Source: Flavobacterium sp. W4I14
GTDB taxonomy: Bacteria > Bacteroidota > Bacteroidia > Sphingobacteriales > Sphingobacteriaceae
Reading direction: 5' to 3'
Length of the DNA: 64,000 nucleotides
Assembly (NCBI GenBank): GCA_030817875.1
Contig: JAUSZU010000001.1
Location: forward strand, 3,038,001-3,102,000
Under the pieces are notes generated by a model. It worked only from the letters and a program-made list of their open reading frames with translations, was not told the origin of the DNA and made no database searches. Shown here one piece after another: positions 1 through 9,478 of this stretch. The position numbers and the translations under genes were made by a program. Within the stretch, counting starts at the first letter, position 1; every line of letters begins with the position of its first letter.

Positions 1-683
1 CCTGGTTCCACATCGATGCCGCTTATGGCTGTGGCTTACTGTTAACCGATAAGTACCGCAGTTTGCTGAATGGGATCGAACTGGCCCATTCGGTTACGGT
101 TGATTACCATAAATCTTTTTTCCAGCCGGTAAGCAGCAGTGGTTTCCTCGTACGCGATAAAAACTTTTTCAACCTGATTACCCACCACGCCGATTATTTA
201 AATCCAAAAGATCATGATGAGGATGGTTTACCCAACCAGGTAAACAAATCGATACAAACTACCCGCCGCTTTGATGCTTTAAAACTCTGGTTTACGCTAA
301 GGATGATGGGCAGGAACAAATTGGGTGGTTATTTTGACACCATTATCGAAACCGCAGCCAAAATTGCCGATCTCTTGCATTCAGACAATGATTTTGAGCT
401 GATGAACGAATCAGATATCAGCGCATTGGTGTTCCGCTACCGTCCAAAAAACCTGCGCTTAGATGTTTGTGCCATGAACCAGTACATCAAAAAAGCGATG
501 TTTAATCAAGGGAAGGCTTTAGTTGCCGGCACCAAGATTAATCAGCAATTCTACCTCAAATTTACCCTACTTAACCCGCTTACTACCATCAGCGATATTG
601 AAAACATTATTAAAATCATTAAAAAACATGGAAACGAATACGTTAGACTCAATCAGGTTTCAGCAGATTTCAGAAGAAACTAA
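1..683 (+). CDS. PLP-dependent diamine/amino-acid decarboxylase, C-terminal part (5' end outside window)
   Basis: The reading frame is open from the left edge (first full codon at 3), so the start lies outside the window. The first visible residues, WFHIDAAYGCG, are the cofactor-binding Asp-Ala-Ala stretch of group II PLP decarboxylases. VDYHKSFFQP, about 36 residues on, holds the Lys that should carry PLP. This family includes L-2,4-diaminobutyrate and lysine decarboxylases that make the diamine of hydroxamate siderophores. Three siderophore genes follow on the same strand, which supports that role. By analogy with rhbB of rhizobactin 1021 the product would be 1,3-diaminopropane, but cadaverine cannot be excluded. 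The 3' end overlaps the next gene by 56 bases. Confidence 0.85.
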   Translation, partial: WFHIDAAYGCGLLLTDKYRSLLNGIELAHSVTVDYHKSFFQPVSSSGFLVRDKNFFNLITHHADYLNPKDHDEDGLPNQVNKSIQTTRRFDALKLWFTLRMMGRNKLGGYFDTIIETAAKIADLLHSDNDFELMNESDISALVFRYRPKNLRLDVCAMNQYIKKAMFNQGKALVAGTKINQQFYLKFTLLNPLTTISDIENIIKIIKKHGNEYVRLNQVSADFRRN

Positions 684-3087
684 CTTTAATGCACTTCTAA
701 ACAGTTATTGCAGAGAATTTAACAATTGGAGCCGTTATATAGGCATACCTAAATATGATGAGTCTTTAGCAAACTATTTGATTACCACTACCGATCGCCT
801 ACATATCCGGTTCGATTTTGCTGCCATTGGTTTCGAAGTATATGCGCCTTTAAAATTTTATGCCGACAGTGGTAGGCACGTATTTAATTTCCCGATAATC
901 GAACGTGATGTTGCTACAGATGTCATCAGTCCGATCAGTATTTACAGGTTTATGGAACTGGCTATTAAATTCAGTGCAGAAGAATTTCCTAATGTTAACG
1001 CCAACCTGGTAAAACAACGTTTAACCAACAGTATAGAAAATCTTGAAGCATTTTTATCGTTCTTCAAACACAATGGCAGGCCTGCAAATTTTGCTAAAAT
1101 GAATTTTATAGAGGCTGAGCAATCCTTGTTTTTAGGTCATAATGCGCACCCACTTCCTAAAGGGAGATCTGGCTTTAAAAGTAAAGAAGAACTTTTTAAA
1201 TATTCACCAGAAACCCAGGGTCGTTTCCAGCTGGCCTATTTCCTGATCTCTGCTGAAAATATTGTAGAGAAAAACGCGGAAGGTTTTGACATGACTGATC
1301 TTTTCAGAATTGAATTGCTAGAAAGCGATCATGCTGAAATCATTCATTTACTCGATCAACACCCAGATCATAAAGTGGTACCCATGCACCCATGGGAGGC
1401 CGAGTACCTGCTTACCCTCCCTACAGTAAAAGCGATGCAGGAAGAAAAGCTGCTATTCTATCTTGGGCATTTTGGAGAATTCTATACGCCAACATCTTCG
1501 GTAAGAACGGTTTACAATGCATCGAGCGATTGGATGCTTAAATTTTCACTGCACGTAAAAATAACCAACTCGCAAAGGGTTAACCTGGTTAGAGAGCTTC
1601 ACCGTGGCTATGATGTAAGTAAACTTTTAAAAACCGAATACGGCAAAGCGGCCAAAGCCGAGTTCCCTGAAATTGAATTCATTACCGACCCTGCATTTAT
1701 CACCGTAAATTATAAAGGCGAAACCATTGATGGTTTCAACATCAGTATCAGGCATAATCCTTTTAAGGGAGAAGGAGCCGAGAAAAATGTAACGCTTCTG
1801 GCAGCGCTTTGTCAGGATGCTTTGCTGGGACAAAAACCAAGAATTGTAAACATCATTGAAGAAGCAGCGATCAGCAAAAATAAAACAGTTGCTTACACTG
1901 CAGTAAACTGGTTTAAACAATACCTGCACCTTTGTGTTGCACCGATTGTTGGACTTTACAACAATTTTGGGATGGCTTTTGAGTTCCACCAGCAAAATGT
2001 GATGGTAGAACTGGATAAGGATTATTATCCTGCCAAACTTTATTTTAGGGATAACCAGGGCTTTTTCTTTAGTGATGCCAAAGCCGAGGCATTAGAAAAA
2101 GCATCTCCTGGTGTTGCTGCAGAAAGCGGTTCGATTGTGCCGAACGAATACATTATCCCTAAGCTCACCTACTACCTGCTCATCAACAATATTTTAGGTG
2201 TGGTAAATGCCATTGCGAGCAACAATCTCGCCGATGAAAAAACCTTGATCGATCTCGTTTATCTGGAATTCAAACAATTCGAAAACAGCGATACTACAGG
2301 TTTAGTAGATTATATCATCAACCGTCGCAGCTGGGAGGTAAAAGGTAACCTGCTTACCAATCTCTGCAATATCGACGAGGCCAGTGCGCCAATAGATAAT
2401 CCGGCTATTTACCGTGAGTTCCCGAATCCTTTATCTAAATATTTTTTCTCCGAAAACCTGATCAAACCACAAACCAAAGAGGTGCTGTACAGCAGGTTTT
2501 TCCCTAAAGAAAATGTAACAATCAATATCCGTCCCTTTAATATCGACCGCGATCTGGAAATGGTTCACGATTGGTTTAACCAGGAACATGCCAAACCCAT
2601 CTGGAAGATGGATGGACCAATTAGGGGTTTAGAGCTATTCTATAGAACTTTGTTGCCAAACGATTCATCGCACAGTTTTATTGGCGAAATAAATGGCGAA
2701 CCCACCTTTACTATAGAGCCTTACTGGCCTATGCGCGATGGCGTAGGTGCATGCTACGAAGCTTTAACGACCGATTATGGTGCACATTTGCTGATTGCGC
2801 CAACAGATAAAGACAAAAAATTCAGTTTCGAAACCGGTCAGGCTTTAATGGATTTCATTTTTGAACAACCCGAAGTAGGTAAATGCATTGGCGAAGCAGC
2901 TGTTGAAAGCCGTGCGATGCACATTTTTGTAACCAGATTGGGCTTTAAATTGGAGAAAGTGATCCAGATGCCTTACAAAATGGCGAATCTTACCTTTTGT
3001 TACCGCAATTGGTATTGGGAAAAATTCCCTGAGGCAAAGGCATATGCTATGGCTAAATCATCAGAATTTGAAACGGAGGAAATTTAA
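628..3087 (+). CDS. NIS siderophore synthetase (IucA/IucC) fused to GNAT N-acyltransferase
   Basis: Two-enzyme fusion of 819 residues. Residues about 1-620 are an IucA/IucC synthetase, which adenylates a carboxylate such as citrate and condenses it with an amine. Visible motifs are HPLPKGRSGF (174-183), VPMHPWEAEYL (about 251) and PTSSVRT (about 288). Residues about 632-819 resemble the IucB/RhbD-type GNAT domain that acylates the hydroxylated diamine; INIRPF opens it. I chose ATG 628 because the longer frame from 523 would overlap the decarboxylase by 161 bases with unrelated sequence. The chosen start still overlaps by 56 bases. The next gene begins directly after its stop codon, so the two are one operon. 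In rhizobactin 1021 the two activities are separate genes, rhbC and rhbD. Confidence 0.88.
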   Translation: METNTLDSIRFQQISEETNFNALLNSYCREFNNWSRYIGIPKYDESLANYLITTTDRLHIRFDFAAIGFEVYAPLKFYADSGRHVFNFPIIERDVATDVISPISIYRFMELAIKFSAEEFPNVNANLVKQRLTNSIENLEAFLSFFKHNGRPANFAKMNFIEAEQSLFLGHNAHPLPKGRSGFKSKEELFKYSPETQGRFQLAYFLISAENIVEKNAEGFDMTDLFRIELLESDHAEIIHLLDQHPDHKVVPMHPWEAEYLLTLPTVKAMQEEKLLFYLGHFGEFYTPTSSVRTVYNASSDWMLKFSLHVKITNSQRVNLVRELHRGYDVSKLLKTEYGKAAKAEFPEIEFITDPAFITVNYKGETIDGFNISIRHNPFKGEGAEKNVTLLAALCQDALLGQKPRIVNIIEEAAISKNKTVAYTAVNWFKQYLHLCVAPIVGLYNNFGMAFEFHQQNVMVELDKDYYPAKLYFRDNQGFFFSDAKAEALEKASPGVAAESGSIVPNEYIIPKLTYYLLINNILGVVNAIASNNLADEKTLIDLVYLEFKQFENSDTTGLVDYIINRRSWEVKGNLLTNLCNIDEASAPIDNPAIYREFPNPLSKYFFSENLIKPQTKEVLYSRFFPKENVTINIRPFNIDRDLEMVHDWFNQEHAKPIWKMDGPIRGLELFYRTLLPNDSSHSFIGEINGEPTFTIEPYWPMRDGVGACYEALTTDYGAHLLIAPTDKDKKFSFETGQALMDFIFEQPEVGKCIGEAAVESRAMHIFVTRLGFKLEKVIQMPYKMANLTFCYRNWYWEKFPEAKAYAMAKSSEFETEEI

Positions 3088-4428
3088 ATGCAGAATCAAA
3101 AAATATACGATATTGTAGGGATTGGTATAGGTCCGTTCAATCTGGGTTTAGCTGCATTATGCGCCCCTATCAGTAGCTTATCGACTTTATTTTTAGATCA
3201 GGCTAGCGAATTTAACTGGCACCCTGGCATGATGTTGAGCGATGCCACTTTACAGGTTCCTTTTATGGCTGATCTGGTTACCATGACCGATCCAACAAGT
3301 CCATACAGCTTTTTAAACTATCTTAAACAAACAGATCGCCTGTATAAATTCTATATCAGAGAAGATTTTTTTGTATTACGAAAGGAATATAATGCTTATT
3401 GTAAATGGGCAATTAATCATCTGCAAAACTGCCATTTCGGACAGAAAGTAATCAGTGTAAATTACGTTGATGGTGTTTATCAGGTAGAAAAAGTTGATCA
3501 ATCAAGCGGAACCAGTGAAACCATTTTCACTAAAAAAATAGTACTCGGAACGGGAACTGCACCAAAAGTACCTGGTTTTATCAGGCCGGCTGAACATAAA
3601 AATGCCATACACTCTTCAGCATATTTAAAGTTTAAATCTACGCTGTTGAAGCAAAAAACAATATCGATTATTGGCTCAGGACAAAGTGCCGCCGAGATTT
3701 TTTACGATTTATTGCCTGAAACAGAAAATGGATTGAAATTAAAATGGTTTACGCGACCTGATCGCTTCTTCCCGATGGAGTATTCGAAATTAACATTGGA
3801 GCTCACCTCTCCCGAATATGTAGACCACTTTTATAATCTGAGTGATGCCAAACGCAAACAGCTTTTAGGAAAACAAAATTCGCTGTTTAAAGGCATAAAC
3901 TTCGAACTGATTAACCAGATTTTTGATAAACTGTACGAATTGAGTGTTGATGGCGAGAAAATCAATGCCGAATTGATGCCCAATTGCCAGCTGAACAATT
4001 TAACAGTAAACACAGACGGCAAATATCAGCTCGATTTTTATCATACCGAAAGTGAAAAGGATTTTGCTGTTGATACTGATTTTGTGGTATTGGCAACTGG
4101 TTACAAGTATAATGAACCTGGTTTCTTATCAGGTATAAACGACCGCATTGCACGTAATGCCGATGGGCTTTTTCAGGTACACCGCAACTATGCTATTGAT
4201 GTAAGCGGAAACGAAATCTTTGTTCAAAATGTTGAACTGCATACCCATGGTTTCGTAACACCTGACCTGGGCATGGGCGCTTATCGCAATGCATCCATTA
4301 TCAATGCCATTTTAGGCTTCGAAATTTATCCGGTAGAAAAACGGATTGCTTTCCAGCAGTTTAGCGTAGCAGATGAAACACAGGAAAATGAATTGTTTAA
4401 TGCCGAGCTTCAGTTATCTGAAGGTTAA
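3088..4428 (+). CDS. FAD/NADPH-dependent lysine/ornithine-type N6-monooxygenase (siderophore)
   Basis: A 446-residue member of the IucD/PvdA/SidA/RhbE family, which N-hydroxylates the terminal amine of a diamine or amino acid to start hydroxamate formation. The FAD-binding motif GIGIGPFNLGLA is at 11-22. The NADPH-binding motif GSGQSAAE is at 196-203. The ATGY motif typical of the family is near residue 335. The ATG follows the previous stop codon without a gap, and a good ribosome site (GGAGG) lies about 10 bases upstream, inside the end of the previous gene. The preferred substrate cannot be read from sequence. The neighbouring decarboxylase suggests a free diamine. Confidence 0.9.
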   Translation: MQNQKIYDIVGIGIGPFNLGLAALCAPISSLSTLFLDQASEFNWHPGMMLSDATLQVPFMADLVTMTDPTSPYSFLNYLKQTDRLYKFYIREDFFVLRKEYNAYCKWAINHLQNCHFGQKVISVNYVDGVYQVEKVDQSSGTSETIFTKKIVLGTGTAPKVPGFIRPAEHKNAIHSSAYLKFKSTLLKQKTISIIGSGQSAAEIFYDLLPETENGLKLKWFTRPDRFFPMEYSKLTLELTSPEYVDHFYNLSDAKRKQLLGKQNSLFKGINFELINQIFDKLYELSVDGEKINAELMPNCQLNNLTVNTDGKYQLDFYHTESEKDFAVDTDFVVLATGYKYNEPGFLSGINDRIARNADGLFQVHRNYAIDVSGNEIFVQNVELHTHGFVTPDLGMGAYRNASIINAILGFEIYPVEKRIAFQQFSVADETQENELFNAELQLSEG

Positions 4429-4475
4429 ACCAATATTGCTGGTCGGGATTTATAATCCAGACTAAACCAAAGATT

Positions 4476-4564
4476 TGTCACCTGTCCATAGGACTCCTAC
4501 GGAGAGCTTGTCGAAGGACTTAGTTAAATACTGTTGAATATGTTTCGACAGGCTCAACATGACA
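4476..4564. repeat. REP-like palindromic intergenic element (tgtca ... tgaca)
   Basis: The element fills the gap between the monooxygenase and the second NIS synthetase. It is bounded by TGTCA and TGACA and contains the imperfect inverted pair GAGCTTGTCGAA (4504-4515) and TTCGACAGGCTC (4544-4555). It has the same build as the other palindromic elements in this window. It could form a hairpin that lowers read-through into the last siderophore gene. Confidence 0.6.
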
Positions 4565-4620
4565 GCATTTCACAGAGAATACATCAACTCTGAACTAACA
4601 CAAATAAAATATTAAATACC

Positions 4621-6432
4621 ATGAATTACAATAACTTCAATCACATAAAACCCCTAGATAAAGAAATCTGGGATAAAGTAAACCGCAATTATATTGCAAA
4701 ATCGATCGTAGAGTTGATGCACGAAAAATTAGCCGAACCAACGCTGATCAATACAGATGAACAAGGAAATTCTGATTTCCATCTCGCTACAGACTCTAAA
4801 GACATTTATTATACCTTCTCTGGTCAGCAACGTGCTTTAGATTACCTACATATAGATAAACAGAGCATCAAAAAATTTATAAATGGCGAAAGTGTAGCCG
4901 TAAACAACGCTCCTGCTTTTTATACCGAACTGCAGGAAACTTTCGGCATTAAACCATTTACTTTGGCCCATTTTGTTGAAGAAACCCTAAATACCTTATA
5001 CGCCGATGCTTACATTCATCAAAAAGGCAGGTTAACCGCTGATGAATTAGCCAATGCTGATTACCAAACCATTGAACATCAAATGGATGGACATCCCTGG
5101 GCTACCATCAACAAAGGACGGATCGGCTTTAACCATAGCGATCAAGGCAAATACGCGCCAGAAGCTGCTCAAAGAATCCAACTGGCTTGGTTAGCGGTAC
5201 ATAAAACAAGGGCAGAATTTAAAAGTATCGAAAGTATTTCTTCTTTTTCTTTTTATAATGAAGAACTCAGCTTAAAACAGGTTCACGATTTTAATCAGGT
5301 ATTAATCCAGCAGCAGTTACCACCTGAAGAGTATTTTTTCATCCCTGTGCACGAATGGCAATGGAACAATAAAATCGTATTACAGCTTGCACACGATATT
5401 GCCCATCAATTGATTGTTCCTGTAGGCCTTGGAAATGATGAATACATGTGCCAAAACAGTATCCGTACCTTCTTTAATGTGAGTGAGCCTAAAAAACATT
5501 ATGTAAAAACAGCTATTTCTATTTTAAACACCTCCATTTTCAGGGGACTTTCACCTAAAAAGCTGGCTATTGCACCAAAAGTAACCCAGTGGGCAAAAGA
5601 CATGCTTCAGGGCGATGAGTATCTAAAACAGACCCGTGTGGTACTTTTGGGCGAAGTGGCTACAGTGGCCTATACCCATCCACAATACAGTGAAATTCCG
5701 GATTCTCCATATCAATATCAGGAATTTTTAGGGGCCATTTGGCGCGAAAGTGCCGAAAACTATTTGCTGGAAGGTGAAAACATCATGACCATGGCGAGTC
5801 TGCTTTATGTAGATGACAACGGAAAAAGCATGGTTGAGGCGCTGATAGAAAAATCTGGCCTAAATGCAGAAAGCTGGTTAAATGCCTATTTGGTTGCTTA
5901 TTTAAAACCAGTGTTAAGGATTTTTTACAAACATGCTTTTTTCTTTAGTCCGCATGGCGAAAACACCATTTTAGTAATGAAAAACGGCGTACCAGAGCGC
6001 ATTATTATTAAAGATTTTGTTGAAGAAATTGTATTAACAGAAGAATCGAAAGCAAAATTACCGAATGATCTGGTAGATATTCTAAGGGAAATTAATGATG
6101 AGCTGGCACCTTTATTTATCCTCTCAGGGATATTTGATGCCGTTTTCAGATACCTCGGCAACATTTTCCATAGCTACGTAGGCTTGGATGAAAAACAGTT
6201 CTGGCGTCAGGTGGCTGATGTGATTTTAGAATTTCAACAGGAAAACCCAGAATTGGCTCCAAAATTCGAAAAATTCGACCTATTTGTGCCCGAATTTATC
6301 AGAGTATGTATTAACCGCGTGAGATTGTTAACCCACGGTTATAGCGAAAGCACTGATGTCCCGGTTCCGGAGCTGATTGGTACATTGGTTAATCCAGCAG
6401 CAGAGGCTTTGAAGGAAGATATCCTAGCTTAA
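4621..6432 (+). CDS. NIS siderophore synthetase, IucA/IucC family (second synthetase)
   Basis: A 603-residue stand-alone IucA/IucC protein. HPWATINKGRIGF (158-170) is the nucleotide-binding motif. VPVHEWQW (about 242-248) and NSIRTF (279-284) match the family's second and third conserved blocks, and the C-terminal third corresponds to the FhuF-like reductase-fold part. Two NIS enzymes in one operon are usual when two hydroxamate arms are added to the two ends of citrate (aerobactin IucA plus IucC, rhizobactin RhbC plus RhbF). This would be the enzyme adding the second arm. A 192-base gap containing a palindromic repeat separates it from the monooxygenase, so its expression may be lower or partly independent. 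Confidence 0.9.
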   Translation: MNYNNFNHIKPLDKEIWDKVNRNYIAKSIVELMHEKLAEPTLINTDEQGNSDFHLATDSKDIYYTFSGQQRALDYLHIDKQSIKKFINGESVAVNNAPAFYTELQETFGIKPFTLAHFVEETLNTLYADAYIHQKGRLTADELANADYQTIEHQMDGHPWATINKGRIGFNHSDQGKYAPEAAQRIQLAWLAVHKTRAEFKSIESISSFSFYNEELSLKQVHDFNQVLIQQQLPPEEYFFIPVHEWQWNNKIVLQLAHDIAHQLIVPVGLGNDEYMCQNSIRTFFNVSEPKKHYVKTAISILNTSIFRGLSPKKLAIAPKVTQWAKDMLQGDEYLKQTRVVLLGEVATVAYTHPQYSEIPDSPYQYQEFLGAIWRESAENYLLEGENIMTMASLLYVDDNGKSMVEALIEKSGLNAESWLNAYLVAYLKPVLRIFYKHAFFFSPHGENTILVMKNGVPERIIIKDFVEEIVLTEESKAKLPNDLVDILREINDELAPLFILSGIFDAVFRYLGNIFHSYVGLDEKQFWRQVADVILEFQQENPELAPKFEKFDLFVPEFIRVCINRVRLLTHGYSESTDVPVPELIGTLVNPAAEALKEDILA

Positions 6433-6500
6433 TGTGCAGTCAGATTTCCCATCGGACTTTCTATAAATCAAATGATTATCAAAAAATAAAATCGTCTCAG

Positions 6501-6522
6501 TGTCAGATGTTGCCATCTGACA
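6501..6522. repeat. Short palindrome TGTCAGATG-N4-CATCTGACA
   Basis: A perfect 9-base inverted repeat around TTGC, followed by CCACGAAAAAA. A second copy with loop GTAA lies at 42908-42929 and is also followed by CACGAAAAAA. The two copies are dispersed extragenic palindromes, each just 3' of a + strand gene. Confidence 0.7.
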
Positions 6523-6538
6523 CCACGAAAAAATAAAT

Positions 6539-6620
6539 CGTCATTGCGAGGCATGAAGCAATCTTACAACTATCGCTACTAGCGACCGCATTAAGATTGC
6601 TTCATGCCTCGCAAATGACG
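6539..6620. repeat. REP-like element, CGTCATTGCGAGG family, copy 1
   Basis: An 82-base inverted structure. CGTCATTGCGAGG and AAGCAATCTTA on the left pair with TAAGATTGCTTCATGCCTCGC and ATGACG on the right. Copy 2 of the same family is at 54459-54545. It lies in the gap between the siderophore operon and the M23 peptidase. Confidence 0.75.
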
Positions 6621-6693
6621 ATACAATTCTTTAAACTACAAAAATAGTTTATATCGATAAAATCATTATCTTGCTCTATAAATTATTGCATTA

Positions 6694-7320
6694 ATGAGAG
6701 CCCTATTATTTATCTTTTTATCAACACTTTTATTCGAAACCCCAACGATTGAAAAAGATCGTGATCGCTGGAAACCATATTATACCGATACTACACCAGC
6801 AAAAACAGCCGATAACTGGTTTCTTCCTTTTGACGTAACTAACCGTAAGAGAATAAACAACATTAAAATCATCAGCATTTTTGGCGATCATAGAGATAGT
6901 TATGTTAAAGGCCACATCCACACGGCTATTGATATTAATCCTGCACAACCTAAAGCGAAACTGGTTAATGTTTACGCCATGGCCAATGGAATAGTCTGCT
7001 CTGTGCATTTGGGTGAAAACCAACGTACAGTTGTGCTAAAACATAGACTTCCGAGTGGATTAACCATGTTTACCACTTACAAACACCTTAAAGAAGTTTA
7101 TGTAAGCAATGGCCAGAATGTTGATCAAAATACTAAACTCGCCAGGTTATTTACGCCTCAGGAAAGTAAAAAGTATGGGGGCGATTACCATCACCTTCAT
7201 TTAGAGATCAGAAAAAAATTTGATGACTATGGCTGTGCAAGCTGGCTAACTTTTAATAATAAACAACTGAACGAACGGTTTTATAACCCTCAGGCATTTA
7301 TAAAAGAACATATCAAATAG
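6694..7320 (+). CDS. Secreted M23 (LytM-like) metallopeptidase
   Basis: A 208-residue protein with a short hydrophobic leader (about 1-16). The M23 fold is shown by HTAID (His76 and Asp80, zinc ligands) and by HHLHLE, in which His167 and His169 supply the second HxH pair. These four positions are the known zinc and catalytic residues of LytM/lysostaphin-type endopeptidases, which cut peptidoglycan cross-links, so it should be active in the periplasm. It is a single-domain, short member without LysM or coiled-coil regions, and it stands alone between the siderophore operon and the - strand lipoprotein gene. Its precise bond specificity is not visible. Confidence 0.8.
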   Translation: MRALLFIFLSTLLFETPTIEKDRDRWKPYYTDTTPAKTADNWFLPFDVTNRKRINNIKIISIFGDHRDSYVKGHIHTAIDINPAQPKAKLVNVYAMANGIVCSVHLGENQRTVVLKHRLPSGLTMFTTYKHLKEVYVSNGQNVDQNTKLARLFTPQESKKYGGDYHHLHLEIRKKFDDYGCASWLTFNNKQLNERFYNPQAFIKEHIK

Positions 7321-7335
7321 TTGTAAATAAAAAAC

Positions 7336-7364
7336 GCGCATTTCCGAGTACTTCGAAAATGCGC
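7336..7364 (-). terminator. Rho-independent terminator for the small lipoprotein gene
   Basis: GCGCATTT and AAATGCGC form an 8-base stem. Read on the - strand it is followed by GTTTTTTATTT, a proper U-tract. It lies 77 bases past the stop of the - strand gene ending at 7441. On the + strand no T-run follows, so it mainly serves the - strand. Confidence 0.65.
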
Positions 7365-7440
7365 TGCGAGACAATTAAAATAAGTGGTTATAAATATTGT
7401 TAGCGTCAGAACAAAAAATACCTGACACAGCATTTAAATC

Positions 7441-7833
7441 TTAATAAGTAAATTTAGGTTTCCCATTATCGCAGGTTACTCCTTTTGGCTGTATTACCAA
7501 TGCACAATCTGAATATACACCCCATTTTTGATTGTAATCAGCTTGTAGTTTGGTAAATTGTTCAACCTTCTTCAGAAAAGTACTTTCATCTATTTTGACA
7601 GAATAAGCAATATAACCTGATGCGCCTCCGCAGGCCTTAGATCCAATGGCGGTGAATTTCCATTCGCCGGCATTTTCACAGGTAAACTGCTGAGCTGATT
7701 TTTCGATGTCTTTATATAGTCTTTCTAATTCTGTCTGATCAACATTCCGCATGGGTTCATCGCGATCGGTACAAGCCCATATCAAACTCATTACCAGTAC
7801 AATTGAAGTTAAGATAAATAGCCTCCGTTTCAT
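7441..7833 (-). CDS. Small hypothetical lipoprotein
   Basis: A 130-residue protein with a lipoprotein leader; the lipobox ends at Cys21 in LIWACTDRDEP. The mature part has several Cys residues (in FTCENAGEW, KACGGASGY, YSDCALV and VTCDNGK), which suggests disulfides in the periplasm or at the surface. It resembles unnamed lipoproteins common in Pedobacter-type genomes, but I do not recognise a characterised family and assign no function. It is transcribed alone and ends before its own terminator. Confidence 0.7.
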   Translation of the reverse strand: MKRRLFILTSIVLVMSLIWACTDRDEPMRNVDQTELERLYKDIEKSAQQFTCENAGEWKFTAIGSKACGGASGYIAYSVKIDESTFLKKVEQFTKLQADYNQKWGVYSDCALVIQPKGVTCDNGKPKFTY

Positions 7834-7955
7834 CGTTTGTTAATTTAACCTAAAACGGGAATTAAAATAAAAACGCTACATCCTTTGATACTTCTTAAAA
7901 CCTATGAGCTTTATTGGCATATATTAATAAACCCCATAAGTCTAGAAGCTTCAAG

Positions 7956-9452
7956 TTAGTTTACCGGAGGAAAATTATAAGGTTTCCATGCACGAAGCAC
8001 GCTCAGTTCTTTCTGTGTTTCTTCGCTTATGCCTACGCCCCAGGTATTAAAAAATGGAGCTAAATTTCTTTTTACCACATTAGAATACGTTTTCACCCAT
8101 AAATCGCGTTTTTGCTGATCGTTTAACCTGCCTATACTTGGTCCGATTTTTTGGTATTCTTTAAAAAACGCTTTAAAACTTTCCCATCCAAAACCTTCCT
8201 GCATCTGGCGGAACATGATCAGCCCTAAAAATGCATCACCTTTCCATTTTTCATAACTCGCACCTTCGGCAAAATATTTTTTCATCATCTTTTGCGTATT
8301 TGCACTTGATACACCAGTATGTGAATCGTCCCGTCCGCCCATTAACCTATCGAACATATAGATTGAAAAGAAGTTATTGCTCACTTCGGTAGTGCCACCA
8401 AAAACCCAATTCAAATTCTGCATATTATGGCCAATTTCGTGGAAAAAGCCCCAATTTGCGCCTCCCTTACTTGGTTTCATCAATAACTCAGGGTTGGCCA
8501 TAATTTCGTTCGAGAGCATCTTTCTCGATGGCGAATGGTGGATCATGATCGGATAACCACTGTGCATGTATCCCCCGCCAATATGTTCATCCGGCACCAT
8601 CCGTTGAGCCCTATAAAATGGCGCTGGCATATTGGCCAGGTCTAATTCTCCAAGTACAACTAAATCCCATAGTTTTAATACTTCTTCGGGATTTTTGATG
8701 GTTTGCAATACACTATCAGGCAAAGTTAAAATCACATTTTCTGTAGCCATCTCTCCCCAAGGTGCTTTATTGTTTTTTAGTTGATCCTCCCAATCACTTT
8801 GCGTGCTTTTGCCCAACACAAAAAGTGGGGCTGCAACAGCATGGCTAATTTTGAAATCAATTTTTCTACTTTCGGACTTAGGTTTAATATTAATGTAAAT
8901 CAGTCCACCGAAAGGCGACGCTAATCTGTTTTTACCAATTACCAATTGCTGTTTCTTGGTTATAATCGGCATCCTGCGCCAATCTTCCTTGCCTGCAACC
9001 CAATAATTCAAGCGGTCGCTATGTGCACCGATCTGAACTTCAAGTTCATTTACATTAGTGTTTTTAGGCACATCAATTTCAATATACTCACCAGCTTTTG
9101 CATATAAACCTGTACTGTACATGGTCGCATTATCGTAACCTGAATACCCTAAGGTTGATACGATAGACACTAAACTATCAGCCATTTTTTTATGCTCAAT
9201 GCTTATCGTTTTATTTATAAACTGAAAACCCGTCTTTACTGAACCCGGAAAAAACTCAGCCGATGGTTGTGCTTTGATATTCTTATAATTGGTACTTTTT
9301 AAAGTTTCATCGCTCCATTTTGCAATGGCCTTTCTAAAAACCGTGTCGCTTTTTGAAAGGGTGTGTTGTGGTGTAATGACAATTGTTGCCGGATCTTGTG
9401 CAAAGGTGCTTAAGCCTGTTGTTACTAATGCAAGGGATAATAGTGATTTCAT
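7956..9452 (-). CDS. Secreted M60-family (enhancin/mucinase-like) metallopeptidase
   Basis: A 498-residue protein with a cleavable signal peptide (about 1-18, cleavage near FAQ). The gluzincin motif HEIGH is at 338-342 and the third zinc ligand is probably Glu356 in GTTEV, matching the M60 pattern HExxH followed by E after about 13 residues. M60 enzymes bind and cut O-glycosylated proteins such as mucins. This copy has no discoidin domain and no lipobox, unlike its paralogue at 15945-17894. It is the last gene of the block beta-galactosidase, alpha-galactosidase, M60, only 26 bases after the alpha-galactosidase. The native substrate in a soil or water bacterium is unknown; plant or fungal glycoproteins are possible. 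Confidence 0.82.
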   Translation of the reverse strand: MKSLLSLALVTTGLSTFAQDPATIVITPQHTLSKSDTVFRKAIAKWSDETLKSTNYKNIKAQPSAEFFPGSVKTGFQFINKTISIEHKKMADSLVSIVSTLGYSGYDNATMYSTGLYAKAGEYIEIDVPKNTNVNELEVQIGAHSDRLNYWVAGKEDWRRMPIITKKQQLVIGKNRLASPFGGLIYINIKPKSESRKIDFKISHAVAAPLFVLGKSTQSDWEDQLKNNKAPWGEMATENVILTLPDSVLQTIKNPEEVLKLWDLVVLGELDLANMPAPFYRAQRMVPDEHIGGGYMHSGYPIMIHHSPSRKMLSNEIMANPELLMKPSKGGANWGFFHEIGHNMQNLNWVFGGTTEVSNNFFSIYMFDRLMGGRDDSHTGVSSANTQKMMKKYFAEGASYEKWKGDAFLGLIMFRQMQEGFGWESFKAFFKEYQKIGPSIGRLNDQQKRDLWVKTYSNVVKRNLAPFFNTWGVGISEETQKELSVLRAWKPYNFPPVN

Positions 9453-9478
9453 TTGTGTTTGGTTTGTTGTTATTTAGG

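Noticed and set aside
523..627. Upstream extension of the NIS synthetase frame
   Set aside because: It lies inside the conserved end of the decarboxylase, is unlike known synthetase N-termini, and a better ATG is at 628.
4429..4620. Fur box before the second NIS synthetase
   Set aside because: Nothing close to the GATAATGATAATCATTATC consensus was found; only the palindromic repeat is there.
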